Below are positions 15,713 through 25,794 of a stretch of DNA of 64,000 nucleotides, piece by piece. Source of the DNA: Clostridium sp. (lineage in GTDB: Bacteria > Bacillota > Clostridia > Lachnospirales > Lachnospiraceae); NCBI GenBank assembly GCA_023664325.1, contig JAMPFS010000006.1, positions 1-64,000 of the forward strand, read 5' to 3'. A model generated the notes under the pieces. It was given only the letters and a program-made list of their open reading frames with translations. It was not told the DNA's origin and did no database searches. Position numbers and translations under genes: made by a program. Within the stretch, counting starts at the first letter, position 1. Each line of letters starts with the position of its first letter.

Positions 15713-16657
15713 ATGAGGGTGTCAATTATTGTTCCCTGTTATAATGAGCAGGAGGCATTGCCTATATTTTATGAGGAGATAAATGGCGTATTAGAAAGTA
15801 TGCCCTGTGAATATGAAATTTTATTCATCAATGATGGATCTGACGATCATACGCTGGACGTTTTGAAGGAAATTGCAGCCGGGAACCAAATGGTAAAGTA
15901 TATCTCATTTTCAAGGAATTTCGGCAAAGAGGCGGCAATCTATGCAGGTTTTTGCAATGTGACAGGTGATTATACGGCAATTATGGATGCAGATTTACAG
16001 GATCCTCCGGCATTGCTGCCGCAGATGTTGGAAATTCTGAAACAGGGGGATTATGACAGTGTGGCGACCAGGCGGGAAAACAGGGTCGGGGAACCGGCGG
16101 TGCGCAGTTGGTTTGCCAGATGGTTTTACCGCATCATCAATCGGATTTCGGATGCGGATATCATGGACGGCGCAAGGGATTTCCGTCTGATGAAAAAAAG
16201 CATGGTAGATGCCATTGTGAAAATGGGGGAGTATAATCGGTTTTCTAAGGGAATCTTTGGCTGGGTGGGCTTTCGTACATACTGGCTGTCTTATGAGAAT
16301 CAGGAGCGGGTGGCAGGTGAGACAAAATGGAATTTCTGGAAACTGATGCGGTATGCATTGGAGGGAATTATAGATTTTTCACAGGTGCCGCTAAGCATTG
16401 CATCCTGGTTTGGGGTTATTATGACCGCATGTTCCTTTATCGCTGTCATTGTCATTATTATAAAGAAACTGCTGTTTGGGGATCCGGTTGAGGGCTGGCC
16501 TTCCCTGGCATGTATTATTACCTTTATTGGAGGTGTCCAGCTTTTTTGCATAGGGCTTATGGGGCAGTACATTGCAAAGGCATACCTGGAAGTAAAAAAA
16601 CGGCCACATTATATTATAAAGGAGAGCAATCAGGAAAATATTGAAAATGTCAACTAG
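15713..16657 (+). CDS. GtrB/DPM1-like family 2 glycosyltransferase
   Basis: Likely transfers a sugar from a nucleotide sugar to undecaprenyl phosphate on the inner membrane face. It has the GT2 start SIIVPCYNEQEALP, the DXD-type motif MDADLQDPP near residue 89, SRNFGKEAA near 68 and the ARDFRLM motif near 161 seen in GtrB-type enzymes, then two C-terminal membrane helices (about 230-255 and 268-293). The length is 314 residues. The ATG at 15713 has AAAAGGAG upstream at 15696-15703. It is followed by a GT-C membrane protein, the expected partner that would use the lipid-linked sugar outside. Confidence 0.92.
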   Translation: MRVSIIVPCYNEQEALPIFYEEINGVLESMPCEYEILFINDGSDDHTLDVLKEIAAGNQMVKYISFSRNFGKEAAIYAGFCNVTGDYTAIMDADLQDPPALLPQMLEILKQGDYDSVATRRENRVGEPAVRSWFARWFYRIINRISDADIMDGARDFRLMKKSMVDAIVKMGEYNRFSKGIFGWVGFRTYWLSYENQERVAGETKWNFWKLMRYALEGIIDFSQVPLSIASWFGVIMTACSFIAVIVIIIKKLLFGDPVEGWPSLACIITFIGGVQLFCIGLMGQYIAKAYLEVKKRPHYIIKESNQENIENVN

Positions 16658-16765
16658 TTTGATGTTTTTGCCCGTTTTATAGCGGTGATAGAGTTACCTG
16701 TTGGAAGGCGCGGTTGAAAGAGAAAACGATAAAAAAGATTTGGCAAAATAGGGAGGAAATGGAAA

Positions 16766-18334
16766 GTGAAGCAGGAAAACAGAGGAAGGGGTAATTATAA
16801 AATCCGGGCAGCTTTGACGATATTTATTATACTGCATATCGTATTTGCAGTTTTTCTGGGAAGAAATAAAATCAATTTTCATTATGATGAATGGCTGACA
16901 TTCGGGCTTGCAAATAACACGATGGGAGGCGTGAATATCGAAAATGGCAAAATATATCAGGGTTTTTCATTGTACAATGATTATCTTTCCGTAAAAAACA
17001 CAGAACGTTTTGATTATGAAGGCGTGTGGGAAAACCAGGCAAACGATGTACATCCGCCATTTTATTATGTGGTGATCCATACCATCTGTTCTGTTTTTCC
17101 GGAGCAGTCCAGCAAATGGTTTGGCATTCTTCCCAACATTTTTTTTATGGCATGCATAGATATTTTGCTTTTTTTGCTGGCAAAATGCATTTTGAAGGAT
17201 GAATGGCTTTCCTTTGTTACCGTTCTTGCGGCCGGAACGAATATGCTTGCCATGAATATGGTGATTTTTATACGGATGTATGAAATGGTGACATTTTTTA
17301 TTGTCTGCACTTCGCTGCTGTTTTCGGCATACTTAAAGAAAGATAAAGATTGGAAGTTCTATATCGGCTGTTATATATGTGCGGTAGGCGGTACAATGAC
17401 ACATTACTATTTTTTGATATATCTGTTTTTCCTATGCCTTTTCTTTGGCGCGCATCTTCTGATGCATAGAAAATGGCAGGAAATATGGAGATTTCTGTTG
17501 ACATATATCGTGGCTGGTGGAAGCTGTGTTTTGATTTTTCCGGATATGATAAAACAGATCTTTGGCGGCAGTGACAGAGGGAAACAGGCTTTTTCCGCCA
17601 TACAGACATTTCAAAATTATGGCAAATATTTAGGGGAGTATTGCGAAATTTTAAATACATGTCTATTTGGCGGGGTATTTCTCTGGATGTTAATTGCATT
17701 TTGCTGCATGGTTTTCTGGCTTTTTTATAAAAAAAGGCTTGGAACATGGACTGCAAAAGTGGATTTGGCGCCGGTTATGCTTTTGTTTACGGGAGTTTTA
17801 TATGTCATGTTAATCGCTAAAATAGCGCCTTACCGTACTGACCGTTATATTATGCCGGTTGGCTGGATTTTCATTTTGGTTTTTGTCTGGCTTATCAGGG
17901 ACTTATCTGCTGTTATGGGCATAACCGGTAAAGGCAGGGTAAATGGAGGGATTTTACTGCTCCTGCTGTTTATGGCATTCAATTCCCTGAGAATATCGGA
18001 TTGGAAGTACAAATATGATTACCAAAACGACAGGGAACGGTTTGATATCGTGGAGGAATATAAGGACTGTTCTGTTCTTTATGTTTACAGGATACGTTCC
18101 AGAACGGCATGTAATGCCGAGGAATTACGGAGATGCAAAGATTATGTTTTTGTCAAGCCGAAGGGCTTGTCCAAACTTGTGGAATCGGAGGATAAGGAGA
18201 AGCTGTTGGTATATATTGACAAAAAGTATGATGCTGCTGAGATTGTCAGCACAATATTAGATGCCAATCCTCATTTGCAGGATGCAGCCTACCTGTTTAA
18301 GAGCAGGTATGCAAAGGTATATTATATAGAGTAG
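16766..18334 (+). CDS. GT-C superfamily polytopic glycosyltransferase
   Basis: A 522-residue membrane protein with about eleven hydrophobic segments. The GT-C signature is clear: the acidic loop-1 motif FHYDEWLTF near residue 38 (catalytic Asp/Glu) and ANDVHPPFYY near 92, as in the ArnT/PMT-like families. These enzymes take a sugar from a polyprenyl-phosphate donor and attach it outside the membrane. It starts with GTG at 16766, nine bases after GGGAGG. With the GtrB-like gene upstream it forms a surface glycosylation pair; the acceptor is unknown. A strong terminator follows. Confidence 0.85.
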   Translation: MKQENRGRGNYKIRAALTIFIILHIVFAVFLGRNKINFHYDEWLTFGLANNTMGGVNIENGKIYQGFSLYNDYLSVKNTERFDYEGVWENQANDVHPPFYYVVIHTICSVFPEQSSKWFGILPNIFFMACIDILLFLLAKCILKDEWLSFVTVLAAGTNMLAMNMVIFIRMYEMVTFFIVCTSLLFSAYLKKDKDWKFYIGCYICAVGGTMTHYYFLIYLFFLCLFFGAHLLMHRKWQEIWRFLLTYIVAGGSCVLIFPDMIKQIFGGSDRGKQAFSAIQTFQNYGKYLGEYCEILNTCLFGGVFLWMLIAFCCMVFWLFYKKRLGTWTAKVDLAPVMLLFTGVLYVMLIAKIAPYRTDRYIMPVGWIFILVFVWLIRDLSAVMGITGKGRVNGGILLLLLFMAFNSLRISDWKYKYDYQNDRERFDIVEEYKDCSVLYVYRIRSRTACNAEELRRCKDYVFVKPKGLSKLVESEDKEKLLVYIDKKYDAAEIVSTILDANPHLQDAAYLFKSRYAKVYYIE

Positions 18335-18352
18335 CGTCTTTGTTTTTATGCA

Positions 18353-18409
18353 GGAAGGCTGCGATACCGGGAACACATATGTGTTCGTATCGCAGCTTCT
18401 TATTTTTTT
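18353..18409 (+). terminator. Terminator after the GT-C gene
   Basis: Long stem GAAGgCTGCGATAC with GTATCGCAGCTTC, with an inner AACACATATGTGTT palindrome, followed by TTATTTTTTT. Confidence 0.85.
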
Positions 18410-18410
18410 C

Positions 18411-18439
18411 TTGTCTTATTGGGATAAAACAGTTATAAT
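18411..18439 (+). promoter_or_regulatory. nfnA promoter
   Basis: TTGTCT (18411-18416), exactly 17 bp, TATAAT (18434-18439), immediately after the preceding terminator. Confidence 0.7.
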
Positions 18440-18480
18440 ATTTAGCGTATATTGTATAACAGAAAGAAAGAGGTATTAAA

Positions 18481-19299
18481 ATGTACAAGATTGTTAGTAA
18501 AGAGACACTCAACAGCGCAGTTGAGCTGATGGAGATTGAGGCACCATTTGTTGCAAACAAGTGTGAAGCCGGACAGTTTGTGATTGTTCGTGTAGATGAG
18601 GATGGTGAGAGAGTACCTCTTACGATTGCAGATTATGACAGAGAGAAAAAGACGGTTACGATTATTTACCAGGTGGTAGGATATTCCACAGAGCTTCTTG
18701 CCAAAAAGCAGGCTGGTGAGTATGTAGAGGATTTTGTAGGACCTTTAGGGCAGCCGGCGCCTCTTCATAAGTGTGAGCATGTAATTGGCGTAGCCGGCGG
18801 CGTGGGATCCGCTCCACTTTACCCACAGCTTAGAAAACTCCATGAAATGGGTGTTAAGGTAGATGTTATTATCGGTGGACGTTCTGCTGAATTTGTGATT
18901 TTAGCGGAGAAGTTTGAGGAATTTTGCGATCATGTATATATTGCAACGGACGACGGGAGTCTTGGAACAAAGGGATTTGTTACTACCGTGCTTCAGGAAT
19001 TAATTGACAAGGGTGAAAAGTTTGATGAGGTGATTGCCATCGGGCCACTGATTATGATGAAAAATGTGGTAAATGTAACAAAGCCGCTTAATATTCCAAC
19101 TGCGGTATCCCTTAATCCAATTATGATTGACGGAACCGGTATGTGTGGCGGCTGCCGCGTAACCGTTGGCGGCAAGACGAAGTTTGCCTGTGTAGATGGT
19201 CCTGATTTTGATGGATTTTTAGTTGATTTTGATGAATGTATGAAACGTCAGGGAATGTTCAAAGAAGAAGAACATGCCTGCAAGCTGGCAAATGCATAA
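18481..19299 (+). CDS. nfnA: NfnA-like ferredoxin:NADP oxidoreductase, FAD/NAD-binding subunit
   Basis: Small subunit of the electron-bifurcating NADH-dependent reduced ferredoxin:NADP+ oxidoreductase; proteins of this type are often annotated as sulfide or dihydroorotate dehydrogenase-like. The FAD site VPLTIADYD is near residue 42, the NAD-binding GVAGGVGSAPLYPQL near 102, and the [2Fe-2S] cluster region DGTGMCGGCRVTVGGKTKFACVDGP near 220 has an Asp and three Cys, the known ligand set of NfnA. The length of 272 residues fits. nfnB lies 41 bp downstream. Function as Nfn is inferred from subunit sizes and pairing. Confidence 0.85.
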   Translation: MYKIVSKETLNSAVELMEIEAPFVANKCEAGQFVIVRVDEDGERVPLTIADYDREKKTVTIIYQVVGYSTELLAKKQAGEYVEDFVGPLGQPAPLHKCEHVIGVAGGVGSAPLYPQLRKLHEMGVKVDVIIGGRSAEFVILAEKFEEFCDHVYIATDDGSLGTKGFVTTVLQELIDKGEKFDEVIAIGPLIMMKNVVNVTKPLNIPTAVSLNPIMIDGTGMCGGCRVTVGGKTKFACVDGPDFDGFLVDFDECMKRQGMFKEEEHACKLANA

Positions 19300-19340
19300 G
19301 AAATAAGACAGGGACAAATTGATTAAAGGAGATATACGCA

Positions 19341-20729
19341 ATGGAAAGAAATATGAGTATGACAAAGGTGGCAATGCCAGAGCAGGAGCCAAATGTTAGA
19401 AATAAGAATTTTTCAGAGGTTGCCTTAGGATATACAAAGGAAATGGCAATGGAGGAAGCAGCAAGATGCTTGAATTGTAAGCATAGACCATGTATGGACG
19501 GTTGTCCGGTCAATGTACCGATTCCCGGATTTATTGAGAAGGTGGCAGAGGGCGACTTTGAGGCTGCTTATGAGATTATAACCAGTGAGAATGCCCTGCC
19601 TGCCATATGCGGTCGTGTATGTCCGCAGGAAAACCAGTGTGAGGGCAAATGTGTAAGAGGCATTAAGGGCGAACCGGTTGCAATCGGGCGTTTAGAGCGT
19701 TTTGTAGCAGATTACCATATGGCAAATGCCGGTGAAGTTAAGGTTGACATTGAAAAGAACGGCAAAAAGGTTGCGGTTGTGGGATGTGGCCCTGCGGGCA
19801 TTACCTGTGCAGGTGAGTTGATTAAAAAGGGTTATGATGTTACCGTGTTTGAAGCGCTTCATAAGGCTGGCGGTGTATTAAGCTACGGCATTCCGGAATT
19901 TCGTCTGCCAAAGGATTTAGTCGCAAAGGAAATCGAGACGGTCGAAAAATTGGGTGTCAAGATTGAGACAAATGTAATCATTGGACGTTCTGTTACCATT
20001 GATGAGTTAATGGAGCAGGGATATGGCGCCGTATTTGTAGGTTCCGGAGCCGGGCTTCCAAGATTTTTGAATATTCCGGGAGAGAATCTGCTCGGTGTAT
20101 ATTCTGCAAATGAGTTTTTAACCCGTGTGAATTTAATGAAGGCATACAAGTTCCCGGAGACGCCAACACCGGTTAAGGTCGGTAAAAAGGTTGCGGTTGT
20201 GGGCGCAGGTAATGTGGCAATGGATGCTGCAAGAACAGCTAAGCGGTTAGGAGCGGAAGAGGTATATATTGTTTACCGCCGTTCCGAGGAGGAACTTCCG
20301 GCGCGGGCAGAGGAAGTTCACCATGCAAAAGAAGAGGGAATTATCTTTAAACTTTTGAACAATCCATGCGAGATTCACGGAAAAGACGGATGGGTAACCG
20401 GTATTGAGGTTGTTAAGCAGGAGCTTGGCGAGCCGGATGAGTCGGGAAGAAGAAGCCCGAAGCCGGTGGAAGGTTCCAACTATATCATTGATGTGGACAC
20501 GGTTGTCATTGCAATCGGGCAGAGTCCGAATCCGTTGATCCGCCAGACGACGCCGGGATTGGATACCCAGAAGTGGGGCGGCATCATTGTAGACGAAGAC
20601 ACGATGAAAACCAGCAAAGATGGCGTATATGCAGGCGGTGATACCGTAACAGGCGCAGCGACCGTTATTCTTGCAATGGGTGCCGGTAAGAAGGCTGCAA
20701 AGGCAATTGATGAGTATCTTAGCAAATAA
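19341..20729 (+). CDS. nfnB: NfnB-like ferredoxin:NADP oxidoreductase, large subunit (GltD-type flavoprotein)
   Basis: Large FAD subunit carrying two [4Fe-4S] clusters. The N-terminal region has CLNCKHRPCMDGCP near residue 44 and CGRVCPQENQCEGKC near 90. The first FAD site VVGCGPAGITCAGE is near 150, an NADPH-type site VVGAGNVAMDAART is near 285, and the end ATVILAMGAGKKAA is typical of this flavoprotein family. At 462 residues it matches NfnB and is also what is often named NADPH-dependent glutamate synthase small chain. No glutamate synthase large subunit is nearby, and the nfnA neighbour favours Nfn, which balances NADH, NADPH and ferredoxin in anaerobes. Confidence 0.87.
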   Translation: MERNMSMTKVAMPEQEPNVRNKNFSEVALGYTKEMAMEEAARCLNCKHRPCMDGCPVNVPIPGFIEKVAEGDFEAAYEIITSENALPAICGRVCPQENQCEGKCVRGIKGEPVAIGRLERFVADYHMANAGEVKVDIEKNGKKVAVVGCGPAGITCAGELIKKGYDVTVFEALHKAGGVLSYGIPEFRLPKDLVAKEIETVEKLGVKIETNVIIGRSVTIDELMEQGYGAVFVGSGAGLPRFLNIPGENLLGVYSANEFLTRVNLMKAYKFPETPTPVKVGKKVAVVGAGNVAMDAARTAKRLGAEEVYIVYRRSEEELPARAEEVHHAKEEGIIFKLLNNPCEIHGKDGWVTGIEVVKQELGEPDESGRRSPKPVEGSNYIIDVDTVVIAIGQSPNPLIRQTTPGLDTQKWGGIIVDEDTMKTSKDGVYAGGDTVTGAATVILAMGAGKKAAKAIDEYLSK

Positions 20730-20741
20730 AGCCGGATGAGC

Positions 20742-20780
20742 AATAACCCGATGGCAGGGAGTGCTGTCGGGTTATTTTAA
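20742..20780 (+). terminator. Terminator after nfnB
   Basis: AATAACCCGA...GCAG with GC..TCGGGTTATT, then TTAA. The T-run is short. Confidence 0.7.
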
Positions 20781-20811
20781 GGTGATAAAATGCAGATATA
20801 GGAGGTATAAT

Positions 20812-21312
20812 ATGTTATTAAATGATGCTTATGTAGAGCAGTCTGTTAAGGCAACACCGGGGATTGGTTATTTCGGGAAGATTTTTATATCAGTCGCTTT
20901 GATTGTATTTGGATTTCCGTTTATTTTATTGCGTGGTTTGGGTCTTTTGATGATGGTGGCAGGTATTGCGCTTTTGATGCATTTTGCAGGGGATGCCAAA
21001 ATGGAGTATGAGTACACCTTAACGAATGGGAATGTGGAGATTGCAGCCATTTATAATGCCAGCAGGCGGAAAGAAATCATGCAGTTTAATTTTGATAATG
21101 TCAGTTTGGTGGTGCCAAAGGGATCGAACCGGATCAATCCGCAGGAGAGGTTTGCAAAAACGTATTCCTTTGTCTCGAAGACGGGGGAAGGACAGCAGGT
21201 TTCTTTCGTTTTAGAGGAGAATGGCAAGAAGAAATTAGTAACCATTGAGCCGGATGAGAGGAGTTTGGAGCATATTAAAATGTATGCGAAGAATAAATGT
21301 TATGATATTTAA
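20812..21312 (+). CDS. DUF6106-like membrane protein
   Basis: A 166-residue protein starting MLLNDAYVEQ, with a tight pair of membrane segments at about 20-60 (GKIFISVALIVFGFPFILL, then GLGLLMMVAGIALLMHF) and a cytoplasmic beta-rich C-terminus rich in charged residues. The order resembles the DUF6106 family common in Lachnospiraceae; function is not known and my family assignment is from memory of the N-terminus. The start follows AGGAGG at 20800-20805. It sits between nfnB and gpmI without an obvious link to either. Confidence 0.75.
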   Translation: MLLNDAYVEQSVKATPGIGYFGKIFISVALIVFGFPFILLRGLGLLMMVAGIALLMHFAGDAKMEYEYTLTNGNVEIAAIYNASRRKEIMQFNFDNVSLVVPKGSNRINPQERFAKTYSFVSKTGEGQQVSFVLEENGKKKLVTIEPDERSLEHIKMYAKNKCYDI

Positions 21313-21459
21313 CAGACAGGTTTGACTGGCGCTTTTATGAAGGATTCGTATAAAAACAGCAGGAGCAGGCAGAATGATAACGAATGAAACAAGATTTGAG
21401 TATTCGGGAGGTGGTTCACTTCCTAAAGGATATAATAATATATGAAAAGGAGAGTAGTT

Positions 21460-22998
21460 ATGAGTAAGAAACCGGTTGTATTAATGGTACTGGATGGTTA
21501 TGGTTTAAATGATAAGACAGAGGGCAACGCAATTGCGATGGCAAATACCCCTGTGATGGATAAGCTGATGGCGGAATGTCCGTTTGTTCCGGGCAATGCT
21601 TCAGGGCTTGCCGTCGGCCTTCCGGATGGACAGATGGGAAATTCCGAGGTGGGACATATGAATATCGGCGCAGGACGTATTATTTATCAGGATTTAACCT
21701 CCATTACCAAGTCGATTGAGGACGGTGATTTTTTTGAAAATGAAGCATTATTGGAGGCAATTGAGAATTGTAAGCAGAATCATTCCGATCTTCATTTATG
21801 GGGGCTTTTATCGGATGGCGGCGTTCACAGCCACAACACACATCTGTATGGAATTTTAGAGCTTTGCAAGAGACAGGGATTTCAGGATGTATATGTTCAT
21901 CCATTTTTAGATGGACGTGATACTCCTCCGGCTTCCGGTAAGGATTATGTGGCAGAACTGGTTGCGAAGATGGATGAGATTGGCGTCGGCAAAGTAGCAT
22001 CTTTACATGGGCGTTATTATGCTATGGACCGTGACAACAGATGGGATCGTGTGGAGAAGGCTTATGCAGCCCTTGTATATGGGGAAGGCGAGAAGGCAGA
22101 GGATCCGGTTTTGGCTATGCAGGCTTCCTATGACAAGGAAGTGACAGATGAGTTTGTGCTTCCAACGGTGATTACAGACGGGGACAAGCCGTTGGCAACG
22201 GTGAAAGAGAATGACTCCGTGATCTTCTTTAATTTCCGTCCGGACCGTGCAAGAGAGATCACACGAGCATTCTGTGATGATGGATTTGATGGATTTGAGA
22301 GGAAAAAAGGACGGATTCCTGTCACATATGTATGCTTCAAAGATTATGATGAATCCATTCCGAATAAGAAGATTGCGTTTAAGAAGCAGTCAATTGAAAA
22401 TACCTTCGGTGAATATCTTGCAAAGATGGGTAAGAAGCAGTTACGGCTTGCAGAGACAGAGAAGTATGCCCATGTCACATTTTTCTTTAACGGCGGCGTG
22501 GAGGAACCGAATAAGGACGAGGATCGGACACTTGTCAAATCCCCGGCAGTCGCAACATATGACTTGCAGCCGGAGATGAGCGCGCCGGAGGTTGGAGAGA
22601 AATTAGATGCGGCGATTACAAGCGGCGAATATGATGTGATTATTATCAATTTTGCAAATCCTGATATGGTAGGACATACCGGCGTGATTTCTGCCGCAGT
22701 AAAAGCGGTCGAGAGAATTGATGCCTGTGTCGGATCTGCCGTGGATGCTGTCAAAAAGGTGGATGGCGTACTGTTCATCTGCGCGGATCATGGCAATGCA
22801 GAGAAGATGATTGACTATGAGACCGGTAATCCACATACGGCGCATACTACCAATCCGGTACCATTTATTCTGGTAAACTATGGGGATGTGAAGTTAAGGG
22901 AAGGCGGATGCCTTGCAGATATTGCGCCAACCCTGTTAGAGATTATGGAACTTCCGCAGCCTGCTGAGATGACAGGAAAGAGTTTGATTGTACATTAA
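21460..22998 (+). CDS. gpmI: 2,3-bisphosphoglycerate-independent phosphoglycerate mutase
   Basis: Manganese enzyme converting 3- to 2-phosphoglycerate through a phosphoserine. Alkaline-phosphatase-fold metal ligands are visible at MVLDGYG near residue 9 and CADHGNAEKM near 446; the phosphorylated Ser is in GQMGNSEVGH near 62; VHPFLDGRDTPP near 152 and RPDRARE near 262 bind substrate. The length is 512 residues. An in-frame ATG at 21442 is unlikely because AAAGGAG lies between it and the ATG at 21460. With eno downstream it completes lower glycolysis begun with gapA-pgk-tpiA. Confidence 0.97.
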   Translation: MSKKPVVLMVLDGYGLNDKTEGNAIAMANTPVMDKLMAECPFVPGNASGLAVGLPDGQMGNSEVGHMNIGAGRIIYQDLTSITKSIEDGDFFENEALLEAIENCKQNHSDLHLWGLLSDGGVHSHNTHLYGILELCKRQGFQDVYVHPFLDGRDTPPASGKDYVAELVAKMDEIGVGKVASLHGRYYAMDRDNRWDRVEKAYAALVYGEGEKAEDPVLAMQASYDKEVTDEFVLPTVITDGDKPLATVKENDSVIFFNFRPDRAREITRAFCDDGFDGFERKKGRIPVTYVCFKDYDESIPNKKIAFKKQSIENTFGEYLAKMGKKQLRLAETEKYAHVTFFFNGGVEEPNKDEDRTLVKSPAVATYDLQPEMSAPEVGEKLDAAITSGEYDVIIINFANPDMVGHTGVISAAVKAVERIDACVGSAVDAVKKVDGVLFICADHGNAEKMIDYETGNPHTAHTTNPVPFILVNYGDVKLREGGCLADIAPTLLEIMELPQPAEMTGKSLIVH

Positions 22999-23030
22999 AT
23001 GTTTCGGCAGCAGGGCTAACTGAATATTCT

Positions 23031-23117
23031 AACCGGACAGGACATATGGAGGGTTGCCGCTATATGTCCTGTTTGGTTATGATATTTGGGGCAGAAATCA
23101 AAAATGAAGCCCCAAAT
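23031..23117 (+). other. Two consecutive hairpins in the gpmI downstream gap
   Basis: AACCgGACAGGACATAT (23031-23047) pairs with ATATGTCCTGTtTGGTT (23062-23078), and ATTTGGGGC (23084-23092) pairs with GCCCCAAAT (23109-23117). Neither has a strong T-run. One of them may still end the gpmI transcript. Nothing else is seen in 22999-23239. Confidence 0.45.
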
Positions 23118-23239
23118 TGCAAAACGCAACGTACAGGTGCGCAGATGGAATGTTAAATTGCTGGGAAAATGCAGCGCTATCTGATATATTGTAGTGGAAG
23201 ACAGAAAAAAATTCCTTTGGGAAAAGAAAGGGTACATCC

Positions 23240-24271
23240 ATGTTGAAATATTTAAAACAGGCAAAGAAAAATGGAAAGTTATTGCCGCTTGTCATTGGAA
23301 TGTTATTGGTAACAGGAATCGGACTGACTATCGTGGTAATTACCGTTTATGAGATGGCAGTATATGGGGAACTGCAAAGTTTTATTGCGCCATTAAACAG
23401 TGTTGCAGCGGTGGCAAATATTCCGCTTGGAAGAATCATAGTGGGGAGTTATATTGCCTATGTCGGGATGACTGCGCTGCCGAGGTGGTCAAAGTATGCA
23501 CAGATCCGTGAAGAGTATGTCGTGGCATGTGACGGGGAATATATGGAGATTGCTTTTCGGGGATGGAATTGGAGGGTGAAGCGGGAAAGCTTTAGCCCAA
23601 CCGATCTTTTCTTTCGTGACAGCAACCATAAATTTGTATCCGTACTGCGGGGATATCAGGTCTATAATGCAATAGAGGCATTTTACCCGGAGTATATGGG
23701 AAAGGGGAAAAAACAGGGAAAAGGAAGCAGCAGCGTCATTGAGGATTTTCCGAACATACGGAAAATGACACAGGAGGAAAAAAAGGAATATCTGAAAAGG
23801 AAGGAGAAGGGAAACGGGTGTCTTTCCGTATTTATGGGGTTTCTGGCATTTGGTTTTGGGCTTGCCGCCGTTCGCCTGCTGCCGGACATACCGCAAAAAG
23901 TGTTTTGGAAGGATAAGTTGATGCTTTTGGCATTTTGTGCGGCGCTTTTTTTGGCTGCTTTTGCATTTATCATGGTAATTGTCATGATGAGAAGGACGAA
24001 ACAATGGATTTTAACAACGGACTGTTTTGCGGTAACCGGGTATTCCTACCAGAAAAAGAAGGAAAATGTGTCAAGCGGTGATGGGCATGAAACCTTATAC
24101 TATGCAAAGATATGGGATGGACAGTCGGTATATCTGCCCCGGTGGTTTCCGATTGGGGAGGAAGCATATAACAGGGAAGAACCGGTTGCATTTGAACTGT
24201 ATTTTTATAAGGACAGGAGCGGGTATACAGAGATAGATGCCTATGTAAAGAAAAAAAACAGCCGGGGATGA
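23240..24271 (+). CDS. Uncharacterised membrane protein (possibly DUF6709-like)
   Basis: A 343-residue protein with an N-terminal membrane segment at about 16-37, another hydrophobic stretch near 52-75, a soluble domain with RGWNWRVKRESF near 112 and a charged Lys-rich section near 165-190, then a pair of membrane segments near 195-215 and 229-252 and a soluble end. I do not recognise a function. It is placed between gpmI and eno in the same direction, with the eno start 88 bp further on. The start ATG has an AAAGAAAGGG-type site. Confidence 0.75.
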   Translation: MLKYLKQAKKNGKLLPLVIGMLLVTGIGLTIVVITVYEMAVYGELQSFIAPLNSVAAVANIPLGRIIVGSYIAYVGMTALPRWSKYAQIREEYVVACDGEYMEIAFRGWNWRVKRESFSPTDLFFRDSNHKFVSVLRGYQVYNAIEAFYPEYMGKGKKQGKGSSSVIEDFPNIRKMTQEEKKEYLKRKEKGNGCLSVFMGFLAFGFGLAAVRLLPDIPQKVFWKDKLMLLAFCAALFLAAFAFIMVIVMMRRTKQWILTTDCFAVTGYSYQKKKENVSSGDGHETLYYAKIWDGQSVYLPRWFPIGEEAYNREEPVAFELYFYKDRSGYTEIDAYVKKKNSRG

Positions 24272-24359
24272 GATGATATGAAATTTGCTGTATGTGTATA
24301 AATTATGCAGATATGGAAATACTTTCTATAAAAGAAATTTGATAGAAAGGGATCATTTC

Positions 24360-25649
24360 ATGAGGGAATACGAGATATTGGATGTACATGCAGTGGAAAT
24401 ATTGGATTCAAGGGGAAACCCTACTCTGGATGTGACAGTTACCGTAAAAAATGGGATTACAGGCAGCGCTGCCGTACCCAGTGGGGCATCCACGGGGCAA
24501 TATGAAGCGCATGAGCTGCGTGATGGGGATAAGCGGCATATGGGAAACGGTGTGGAACAGGCTGTGACGAATGTCAATACCCGTATTGCAGATAAGATTA
24601 TTGGGATGAACGTGTTAGAACAGGTGAAAATTGACAGGCTGTTAGTACAGGCAGACGGAACGGGAAATAAGTCAAAATATGGCGCAAATGCGATTCTGGG
24701 AGTCTCTTTAGCATGTGCAAAGGCAGCGGCAAATGCATTGGGGATACCGCTTTACCGCTATATTGGCGGAACCAATACAAAAGTACTGCCAATTCCGATG
24801 ATGAATATCTTAAACGGAGGAAGGCATGCAGATAACACGGTGGATTTACAGGAATTTATGATTGCGCCTGTCGGAGCCGATACCTTTTCGCATGCAATGG
24901 AGATGGCATGTGAAATTTATCACAATTTAAAAGAGGTTTTACGCAGCAAAGGACTCTCTACCGGTGTGGGAGATGAGGGTGGTTTTGCGCCGGATCTTGC
25001 GACGACATCCGAAGTGCTGGATTTAATTGTGGAGGCAGTGGAGCGATCCGGCTACCGAACCGGGCATGATATCAAGATTGCGCTGGATGCCGCAGCTTCC
25101 GAGCTTTATGATGTAAATGCGGAGCAGTACTATTTTCCGGGAGAAAGCAAGATGGCTGGAAAAGATATTTACCGGAATGCGGAGGAGATGGTGCAGTATT
25201 ATGAGGATTTGGTGAACCGCTACCCGATTTTTTCGATTGAGGACGGGCTTTCCGACAATGATATGAAGGGCTGGAAGCTTTTAACTTACCGTCTGGGTGA
25301 AAAAATACAGCTTGTAGGTGATGATCTGTTTGTCACAAATACGGCTCGCCTGTCTGATGGCATAAAAGAGGGGATTGGGAATGCAATTTTAATCAAATAC
25401 AACCAGATTGGAACCCTGACAGAGACTTTCGATGCAATTGAAATGGCAAAAAATGCAGGATATAAGACCATTATCAGCCACCGTTCCGGCGAAACAGAGG
25501 ATACCTTTATTGCGGATCTGGCGGTGGCAGCCGGAAGCGGACAGATTAAGACCGGGGCGCCGTGCAGAAGTGACCGCACTGCAAAATATAACAGATTATT
25601 GAAAATTGAAGAGGAGCTTTCCAAGATATCTGAGTATGCATTTCGGTAA
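24360..25649 (+). CDS. eno: Enolase
   Basis: Converts 2-phosphoglycerate to phosphoenolpyruvate. The sequence has [12 protein letters not shown] near residue 13, the mobile loop [17 protein letters not shown] near 36, [11 protein letters not shown] near 204 with the catalytic Glu, metal ligands in SIEDGL near 291 and [11 protein letters not shown] near 317, the catalytic Lys in [10 protein letters not shown] near 342, and SHRSGETED near 374. The length is 429 residues when started at the ATG at 24360, which follows AGAAAGGGA; an upstream in-frame start would add 25 non-conserved residues. Confidence 0.97.
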   Translation: MREYEILDVHAVEILDSRGNPTLDVTVTVKNGITGSAAVPSGASTGQYEAHELRDGDKRHMGNGVEQAVTNVNTRIADKIIGMNVLEQVKIDRLLVQADGTGNKSKYGANAILGVSLACAKAAANALGIPLYRYIGGTNTKVLPIPMMNILNGGRHADNTVDLQEFMIAPVGADTFSHAMEMACEIYHNLKEVLRSKGLSTGVGDEGGFAPDLATTSEVLDLIVEAVERSGYRTGHDIKIALDAAASELYDVNAEQYYFPGESKMAGKDIYRNAEEMVQYYEDLVNRYPIFSIEDGLSDNDMKGWKLLTYRLGEKIQLVGDDLFVTNTARLSDGIKEGIGNAILIKYNQIGTLTETFDAIEMAKNAGYKTIISHRSGETEDTFIADLAVAAGSGQIKTGAPCRSDRTAKYNRLLKIEEELSKISEYAFR

Positions 25650-25705
25650 AATGCGGTTTCGCGGGGAATCGTTACTACAAATTTGTAAATTAACGGATTT
25701 TTGGC

Positions 25706-25734
25706 TTGTTTTTATGAAAACACTGTGTTACAAT
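25706..25734 (+). promoter_or_regulatory. secG promoter
   Basis: TTGTTT (25706-25711), 17 bp, TACAAT (25729-25734). Start point would be near 25741. Confidence 0.65.
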
Positions 25735-25794
25735 AGCGCTTAGTGAGTTTTAACAACGGGTGAAAACTTAGTCTTGTAATAGGAGGTGTTTTTG